Program-made: the position numbers and the translations under genes
Part shown: positions 57,690 through 64,000 of the stretch, in pieces
How the letters are laid out: each line of letters opens with the position of its first letter
How positions within the stretch are numbered: the first letter of the stretch is position 1
NCBI GenBank assembly: GCA_963556145.1
Contig: OY744473.1
Span: forward strand, 1,736,001 to 1,800,000
Length of the DNA: 64,000 nt
Direction of reading: 5' to 3'
Source of the DNA: Hygrocybe punicea
Taxonomy: Eukaryota > Basidiomycota > Agaricomycetes > Agaricales > Hygrophoraceae
The notes under the pieces: generated by a model
Databases searched by the model: none
What the model was told of the DNA's origin: nothing
The model's input: the letters and a program-made list of their open reading frames with translations, nothing else

Positions 57690-58138
57690 CTTAGGCCAAG
57701 ACAAATTTTCTTAATTTGTCTTAATTGTAAAAAAAGTTGAGGTAGGAGAAATGTGAGTTGATGGCTTGAAAAAGCCTTTGTCTTGGTAGAATTTGCACAT
57801 TTTAGGTAGAGATAGTGATGAAAATTGGACTGTTTACAAGCAGTATAAAATTGGGATTAAGACTGACTAAGACAATTAAGACAATCTAAGAGATTAAGAC
57901 TTCCCACATGACAATTTTACCTTTTAGTTGAGTTGGTGTCTTAATGTCTTAATTGTCTTAGTCAGTCTTAATCCCAATTTTATACTGCTTGTAAGCAGTC
58001 CAATTTTCATCACTATCTCTACCTAAAATGTGCAAATTCTACCAAGACAAAGGCTTTTTCAAGCCATCAACTCACATTTCTCCTACCTCAACTTTTTTTA
58101 CAATTAAGACAAATTAAGAAAATTTGTCTTGGCCTAAG
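57690..58138. mobile_element. Palindromic MITE, CTTAGGCC ends, TA target site
   Basis: A 449-bp foldback element: CTTAGGCCAAGACAAATT at the left, exact inverse at the right, TA at 57688-57689 and 58139-58140. The arms are nearly complete inverse copies up to the centre near 57914. The TA duplication suggests Tc1/mariner-type mobilisation. Confidence 0.75.
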
Positions 58139-58140
58139 TA

Positions 58141-58857
58141 CACAACCGGCAACGTCCAGGGTTGGGCCAGGGTTCGTCTTTCCCAACGTTCGCCCAGGGT
58201 TCGACATGCCATGGGTCAGCCTTTTCTGGCTTTGGCTGTCACAGCCTTTATTTGTACGACTGAGCCAACGTAGTCAAATGAGGAGTTATTACATAATTGT
58301 CTCAAAAGGCCAAAATAAATTTGCCACAGGCAGGCTCGAACTTGCACGGTAGAAATGATCCAATCAGTCATACAACACTCTAAACTGTTACACTATAATG
58401 ACTGGTATCTACATAGCTCAATGATTATCTATGTACCCACAGGCCCCATTTGGACATAATATTTTCTTCGTTGCGAGATATTAGCCTTGCCCCTTCATGA
58501 ATGGTTCAAGTCCTGGTTTCTGTGGTGAGAAATCTTAGTGAAACTGAGGGAGATTGCACAAGAGAAATTTTATTGATTCAAATAAGGAATTTGAGAAGTC
58601 TAACACAGAGACAAGGACAGAAAAACTTGAGACGTTTGGGAAAGCTTACATCAGCCCCAGGGTTCGCCCAGGGTTCGACCAACCTCATGTAAACCTTAGA
58701 TGAAAAAGGATGTGACAACCTTAGAATCCAACGTCACAACAACGTTACATAAATTTATTGTGTGAACCCTGGAATTACCATGAGCAGGTGCTTGACCGTG
58801 GGATGGCAAGCCTTTTCCGGCAAATCACTGGGCGAACCCTGAACCTTATTTGTTGTG
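58141..58857. mobile_element. Short-TIR element, CACAAC ends, TA target site
   Basis: A 717-bp element with ends CACAAC/GTTGTG, bounded by TA at 58139-58140 and 58858-58859. It contains several CCCAGGGTTCG motifs and their inverses in both halves, and the tRNA-like segment at 58325-58402. No ORF is supported. Confidence 0.6.
58325..58402 (-). ncRNA. tRNA-derived (SINE-like) pol III promoter segment
   Basis: On the minus strand an A box TAGTGTAACAG (58395-58385) and a B box GTTCGAGCC (58341-58333) match the pol III internal promoter consensus, with starts 54 nt apart as in tRNA genes. The acceptor strands do not pair, so this is a tRNA relic or SINE head rather than a functional tRNA. Confidence 0.45.
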
Positions 58858-58958
58858 TAGGTACAGTTTCTTGATCATCTTAATTACAAATTTTAAGAAG
58901 ATCAAGATGCACTAAGACACCCTAAGACAAAATTAAGTAATATCAGGTTTTACTGATG

Positions 58959-59105
58959 CAGTGCTGCAAATTTTCGGTCACTGAATAATCAAGGACGTCA
59001 GTGTCACCAAAAAAGAAGTGACCACCCATTCAGTGATCTGGTCACTGGATTAAGGGCATCCAGTGCTCGCATCACTGAAAACCAAGGATCCAACTTCCCA
59101 CAGTG
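58959..59105 (-). repeat. Right terminal and subterminal repeats of element A
   Basis: At least seven CAGTG/CACTG motifs precede the inverted end at 59105 (CACTGTGGGAAGTTGGA read inward). Further CAGTG motifs lie just left of element E at 57526-57575. 59106-59586 is intergenic, with no gene seen. Confidence 0.7.
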
Positions 59106-59586
59106 CTTACCTTTACTCAGAGAAATGATCCATGGGGACATGCTGGTATGTCTTGCTGATCCATGGCACTTTGAATATCAGGCTGGTAAGTTGATTTATT
59201 TCCATCATCACCACCGTGCCATCTCTACTTAGATCTGGGTGCCACCATAATGTCAAACAATGTTAATTATTACATGTCAGCTCTAGTTAGATATGACTAT
59301 CTCATATCCAGGCCGATCTCCTGATGTTGTTATTTGCAACGTCAATTTGACTATACTTTATTGTCATCGTTGTTACTCTTTTGTAAGTTATGTTCATTCG
59401 GTTCTCTATGAAAGCATATATTGGAAGGTGTACCGATGACACCCTGAAACTAGGAGGAGAAGAATTCCTGGTAAAATAAAGTAGCTTGGTCGGGTCAAGC
59501 CGCACGACGCGACGTAAACACAAAAGTAATGGTCCGCGGTCAAAATCTTCCCCTCCTCCTCGCCCCGCCCCCCTTCCATCAACAAG

Positions 59587-62500
59587 TTATAGTCCAGGGA
59601 CAGTGAAATCGTTGAAGTTTGGCCATTCGCCCAGACGGGCGGGATCACCGCCGATTCGCACCCAACGAGAATGCGACGGAGTAGGCCCGTCAAGGATGAA
59701 AAGCTGATGCCAACCCGGAGGAGAGACTTTGGCATTGGGAGGGGCGGTGATTTTGCAGGTATCCCCCGAGCACGAGAAAGCTGGGAGAATAGTTCTTCCA
59801 CCCATCGTGTTGCCGTGAGTGCTCGAGGTCGCTACGCAATTTTCGTAAATAAAATTCAAGGAGATCACCGCAAAACACAATGCACGACTTACCTGCAACA
59901 AGAGAGATCCTCATCGTGGAAGTGGTGCCTTGGTGGAGAGTGACCACAACGGCGTAGGTACTACCATAGCTCCAATCGGTATTCTCGATGGTGAATTTCG
60001 GTTGCGTAAAGCCCTGATTAAGATATGGAGGGACGTAAACTTCAAGGCGGAACTCCTCTGGGTACACTGCAGTTCCGTTTGGGTAGTAGGTCTCAGGGTC
60101 GGATCCGCTGATCAAGAAACATTAGAACCGGTAATACTTAGTGATCGGGGGAACCAACCTGACAAGAACCCTACCGTCCGGTAGGAGTGTGGCTTCCGAA
60201 TGGTACAGGCGGGCAACAATAGTATTGTTCAAGATCGACATCCGACGACCGATAGGAAGAGTCGGGTCGTATAGAAGCGCGCCGAGGTTGGGATCGGAGG
60301 CGAGGCCAAAACCGGCGTATCCTTGGTGTGCTCCATTCATAATAATGAAAGTACCGTCAGGCAGCGCCACCATACATGGCATGACCCGCTTGCTGGGCAT
60401 CCGCTCCAGTGTCCAAGTTGCATTCGGTTCCTCGGGAGACATAGAAAGGCAGTTGTCAAGCGCGATTCCGGCGCCAGGCGTCGACCCGCCACAAATCAAG
60501 ATAGCGACGGGGTCGGTGTAAGGTGCGTACTGCGGTAGAAGGACAGCGGAGCCTTCCAACGGGTAAGTTCTCCCACCAAGGAAATTGTTTACTGCAGCGG
60601 GCAAATTTGGCAACACAGTCAGAGTGCTGAACGATTCTGCGTCAAGAATTCGCGCCTCGTTGTAGTATGCTGCACAATGTATCACAGCGGATGGCAAACA
60701 ACTGGAAGAATGAATGCAAACCTATAAAGATGTTTCCAGAAGGCAGCACGAAGAGGAAGGGGTAGAGGTTATTAGGATCTGTGCGTTGTAGCCAGTCGAG
60801 GTAGACCGTTGTATCACCCCCATCAGGCGTGGGTAAGATTTCGAGTGATGGCTGAGGGGGTCCATTACTGCCACTTTCACCTCCTGTACAGATATGTAGC
60901 CTGGTCGAAAAGCGAAAGAGAGAAAAATAACAATGTACGAACCTACAACAAGAATACTACCTGAGGAAATCCAACCAGTATGTCAGGAAAGGAACACGAA
61001 ACACACCAAGAACACGCTACCATTTGCCATCACCAATGCCGTAGGATACCAACGACCTCTCTAATAAATACGGGGTAAATGCATTGCGGCAGGAGCGAAA
61101 TGATTAAACATGTATTCACCTGTAGCTTGAGTTCATCGGCATTTTCTTCCCAGTCATTTGTTGAGTTAATGCCTGGAACCCCATTGGGTGTATAAAGGCG
61201 GACACCGAATGTGGAGATCAACGACCATCCACCCACATTGATCTGACGAGCTGCCCTGTCAGGAAGAATCACACTACCAGAGCAAAAGACATCGGTTTTG
61301 ATGTGCATTTCTCGCCAGGCTGCAGAGAAATTTGAGGTCAAACTAAGATCTAGTTCGTAAGCTCCTGTCGAGTTGGGGAACCCAGTGCCGCCTTTCTCAA
61401 GGAAAGTGACCTTGTTGTTGATACCGACCGTGGCAATGAGAGGGACAACCACGCCGCCAATGAGGAACTACGTGGATATCAATCAATAACAACGAAGAGT
61501 GTTGCATTGCGCGTGCGTGATGGCTTACTTCATAGTACCCTGTATTCTCTGGGGTATTCCAAACGTTCAAAGGGTTTGAAAGACTCCAATAATACAACGA
61601 CAGTCTTTGCTGTCCGCCGCATATATAAATTGGGTCCCCCGAGCAGGGCATGTTGCAACTCGCTTCAACAGCAAAGACGCCGCCGTTATTCGTCACATCA
61701 GATACATCTCCGCACCCTTGACCAAACGTATCTCAGGGATACAATTTCTGACCATTGGTCTTGAAGCACACTCACAGCATTCATCACCGTACTAGAGATT
61801 ATTAAAGTCAGGACATGGTGCCAAGAAAGAAAAGAAAGAAAAAAGAAAACTCACCTCCATACCGCCAGCAGGAAACCCGTAGTAAGCACACTGGTTTAAA
61901 CAATTTTCGACCGTGTTGTTATTGGTATAGATGTTTTGATATGGGAAAACGCGGACTGCGCCTGGCTCTCTGATTGTTCCAACGTTTGGTTCATTTTCCT
62001 GATCACAAACTGTTGAATATGTCCAAGTACATACACTAGACACCCTTGGTATTGCCATTGTCCTGGCAGACCGGAAATCTTGGTGACGGGCACAGGAAGG
62101 GCGGTTACGTTACCGGTTGACGTGTATACAGAAAGCCGACTTGCTCCACCGCAAGCTTCCCTGAAATCATAGTGCCCATTTCGGCGAACATTTAGAAACA
62201 GATAAAACAACACGTACGTGGTATTCCCGCCACAACTCATGTTGCATTCCGAATCGGGAGCTCGTTCTGCGCCACCCACGAGCTGATTGCCGCAAAAACA
62301 TTGAACAGACCACTCTATCCCTGCCAGAGTAAAATTCTGACTCTGGCAAATGGCAATGCATCCTTCTACAGTCGTTGTGGAGTTGTCAGGGAGCTCGTTC
62401 GTAAATATTCTACCGTTTTGGTTGTCGCTGGATGCAAGTGTTTCGGTCAGATATTCGTTGATCAAAGTGATGTGACTCACACCCAGCAATCGGCATAGGT

Positions 62501-63699
62501 CCAAGATTCTGGCAGACCTGAAGTCACTGGGTACACTGGCGTGGTAGTGCCTCCTCCTCCTCCTCCTCCTCCTCCCCCTCCGCCAGGTGGAGGAGGAACA
62601 GGGGGGATGCCAGTGAAGTTGTACATATTAAGCCTGTTTGATCCGCCACAATACTCCAGACTACTACCACCGCAAATCATGTTACAATCTGCATCAGGCG
62701 TTTGTATTCCTCCTTTGGCAATTTCCAGGCTACAAAAACACTGGTTTCTTATGAGCAAGTGGAAAAGATAATCATGACAAGTGAATGCCGCACTTGAGTG
62801 CTGTACTCCGCGCCTGCGAAAACATAACCGGCATTATAGCAAGCCGTAGTGCATGCTTCGATGGACAGATTTCCCACATTGATTCCCACTGCAAGTGTGC
62901 GTGCTCCTGGAGAATCGCTGAAATAAAACTTAAATTAATGTCGAGGTTATATGGAGAAAAATTCATTTAAACCTGTAGCACCCGAGCGAGAGCCATTGTC
63001 CGACACTGGGCACGATAGAAGGCATGGGCGGGGGCGGCCTGCCTGAATTATAGACATTCAGGCGAAATCCGGCACCACAGGTCTCGGAAGGATTTCCCTT
63101 GCAGGGCATGTCGCAATCGGAAATACTCGTACTGGATCCTCCATTCTCGATAAAATTTCCGCAATCTGTAGGGAGTATAAGGTGTCAGAGAGAGTGAAAG
63201 AGGACATCAATACCGGAAATGTTTATACACACAACATTCCTGGGCATGCAATGTATCCAGTCAACGAATAAAAAGTAGGAAAGAAAAATCACCTGAGACC
63301 ACTCAACGCCGGCATAGACGAAGGATCCATTGTCGCAGAAGGCTATGCAAGACTCGACGGTCATGTTATCCGCGTCATCATAGGACGCTGCGGAAAGCGT
63401 TCGGCCCCCTACATTGTCTCTGCAGGACCGCCAAGACATTAAAATAGGTCGCAACAAGGATTGAGTTGACTTGAACATACGTGTAGCATCCTTCAGAGGT
63501 CCAATTACCTGGAAGTCCAGTAGTGACAGTGGTTCGGCGATGATGAATACGATGATCACTGTGGAATGAGCTAACGCGGCTGGCCTTAATTAACTATCGG
63601 GCATCAACAAACAGATTTGAGTGTGAACAGCAGTTTGGAGTGTCTCACAGGAAGGACAGTGGAAGCCAGCGTCAACAAGATTGCCGTCAGCGAGGGCAT
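59587..63699 (-). CDS. WSC-domain glyoxal oxidase / copper radical oxidase (AA5_1-like)
   Basis: A host gene of many short exons. The start is ATG 63699 with a signal peptide ([17 protein letters not shown]), then an intron 63585-63648. Four WSC domains follow (about 63560-63040, 62990-62590, 62480-62080, 62070-61590; for example [23 protein letters not shown]), with a Pro/Gly linker near 62560. The oxidase domain (61580-59587) shows the cross-link Cys in [20 protein letters not shown], the copper ligands Tyr-His in [16 protein letters not shown] (about 60200) and His in PPGWHQLF (about 59725). The family oxidises aldehydes to acids and releases H2O2 for extracellular peroxidases; WSC domains bind wall glycans. 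Exon joins checked at 63481/63419 and near 59870 keep frame. No premature stop was seen. It resembles WSC-bearing cro-type oxidases of wood decayers. Secreted or wall-bound. Confidence 0.88.
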
Positions 63700-63733
63700 T
63701 CCTCACGATACCGAGGACATGCATGAGTGGGTT

Positions 63734-63740
63734 CTTTATA
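63734..63740 (-). promoter_or_regulatory. Candidate TATA box of the oxidase gene
   Basis: TATAAAG on the minus strand about 35-40 bases before ATG 63699. If used it implies a very short leader, which also favours this ATG over the upstream ATG near 63722. 63741-64000 shows no other gene. Confidence 0.4.
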
Positions 63741-64000
63741 GGTCTCGCTGGGTAATAAGAATAAACTTGCGATTTTGGCTTGCAACTGTGGATTTGGGGT
63801 TCGGGGGGCAGAAAAAAGTCAAATTGCATTCCGAAGAGACGGGACGGAGCAAAAAAATCCCAGACTCGATGATGCCCGTTCAATCGCAGCTTGTGGACAC
63901 TACAACTAGGCACATGGGATCCGGTAGAAAATCTGGAAGAAGCACTTGGATGTATGCGCCGTCGGGTACCTTCCCAGGAAGCAGAGAAACACACCGATTC

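Larger units (their letters stand above)
57589..58958. mobile_element. Element E: composite MITE nest with element-B-like ends
   Basis: The outer inverted arms (57589-57687 and 58860-58958, about 99 bp each) start CATCAGGAAAACCTGATATT, sharing CATCAGGAAAAC with element B, and are flanked by CA like B. Between the arms are two TA-bounded insertions placed end to end (57690-58138 and 58141-58857). E lies in the right subterminal zone of element A, separating its CAGTG repeats. It is probably a non-autonomous relative of B that later received two mariner-like MITEs. Confidence 0.75.
8011..59105. mobile_element. Element A: CACTA/Tnp2-like transposon, outer shell of the nested stack
   Basis: Its ends are imperfect inverted repeats: CACTGTAGGAAGTAGGA at 8011 and, read inward on the minus strand from 59105, CACTGTGGGAAGTTGGA. 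Both subterminal zones (8011-8260; 57530-57588 and 58959-59105) hold many CAGTG/CACTG motifs, a known habit of CACTA-group elements. Inside are an accessory gene on the minus strand and a Tnp2-like transposase on the plus strand, transcribed apart from a 130-bp spacer. The transposase is split by a TRIM-like element and by the 41-kb element B, giving a 51-kb footprint. No clean target duplication is visible (left flank CTTAT, right flank CTTAC). Confidence 0.75.

Noticed and set aside
58325..58402. Functional tRNA gene
   Set aside because: A and B boxes are good but the acceptor strands do not pair and no sound anticodon arm was found; called a tRNA-derived relic.
8011..59105. Reading the genes from 8 to 57 kb as a host gene cluster or a Starship-type cargo element
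   Set aside because: The genes are transposase fragments that rejoin across insertion boundaries; no tyrosine recombinase (DUF3435-like) was seen.

Overview
The window is fungal nuclear DNA, most likely from an agaricomycete (mushroom-type basidiomycete). The evidence is the short 50-65 nt introns, the CACTA/Tnp2-like and Plavaka-like transposases, a chromodomain Ty3/gypsy element, and at the right edge a copper radical oxidase carrying WSC domains. These assignments come from motifs recognised by eye; no database search was run.

Layout. (1) 1-7700: a decayed minus-strand Ty3/gypsy chromovirus. Its left LTR runs off the window. It carries two perfectly palindromic hAT-like MITEs (2347-2764, 5470-5840), a third hAT-like MITE (213-664), and an extra plus-strand ORF with a Zn2Cys6-type cysteine pattern. 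(2) 8011-59105: one very large nested stack. Element A is CACTA/Tnp2-like (CACTG termini, subterminal CAGTG repeats). Its transposase gene is cut by a TRIM-like LTR element (13459-15196) and again by element B. Element B (15762-56714) is Plavaka-like, with CATCAGGAAAAC termini. Its minus-strand transposase gene is cut twice: by D (16244-25048), a giant inverted-repeat (foldback) element with an assembly gap at its centre, and by C (26287-52198), a Helentron-like Helitron. C encodes a Rep/helicase polyprotein with a C-terminal USP-like cysteine-protease domain and carries four further multi-exon genes (41.4-51.4 kb). C is itself split by F (33623-39986), a young LTR element with 1670-bp LTRs, and also holds a MITE, a hAT-like MITE and a 104-bp hairpin array. 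A composite MITE nest (57589-58958) lies in the right subterminal zone of A. (3) 59587-63699: an apparently intact host gene, a four-WSC-domain glyoxal/copper radical oxidase on the minus strand.

The nesting is supported by junctions: across each inserted block the flanking coding fragments of Tnp2, Plavaka or the Helitron polyprotein rejoin in frame. Almost every coding region in the stack is broken, repeatedly by TGA codons at positions where CGA (Arg) would fit, as expected from C-to-T decay at CpG. The youngest event is F, whose LTRs differ at about four positions. The host oxidase gene shows no such damage.
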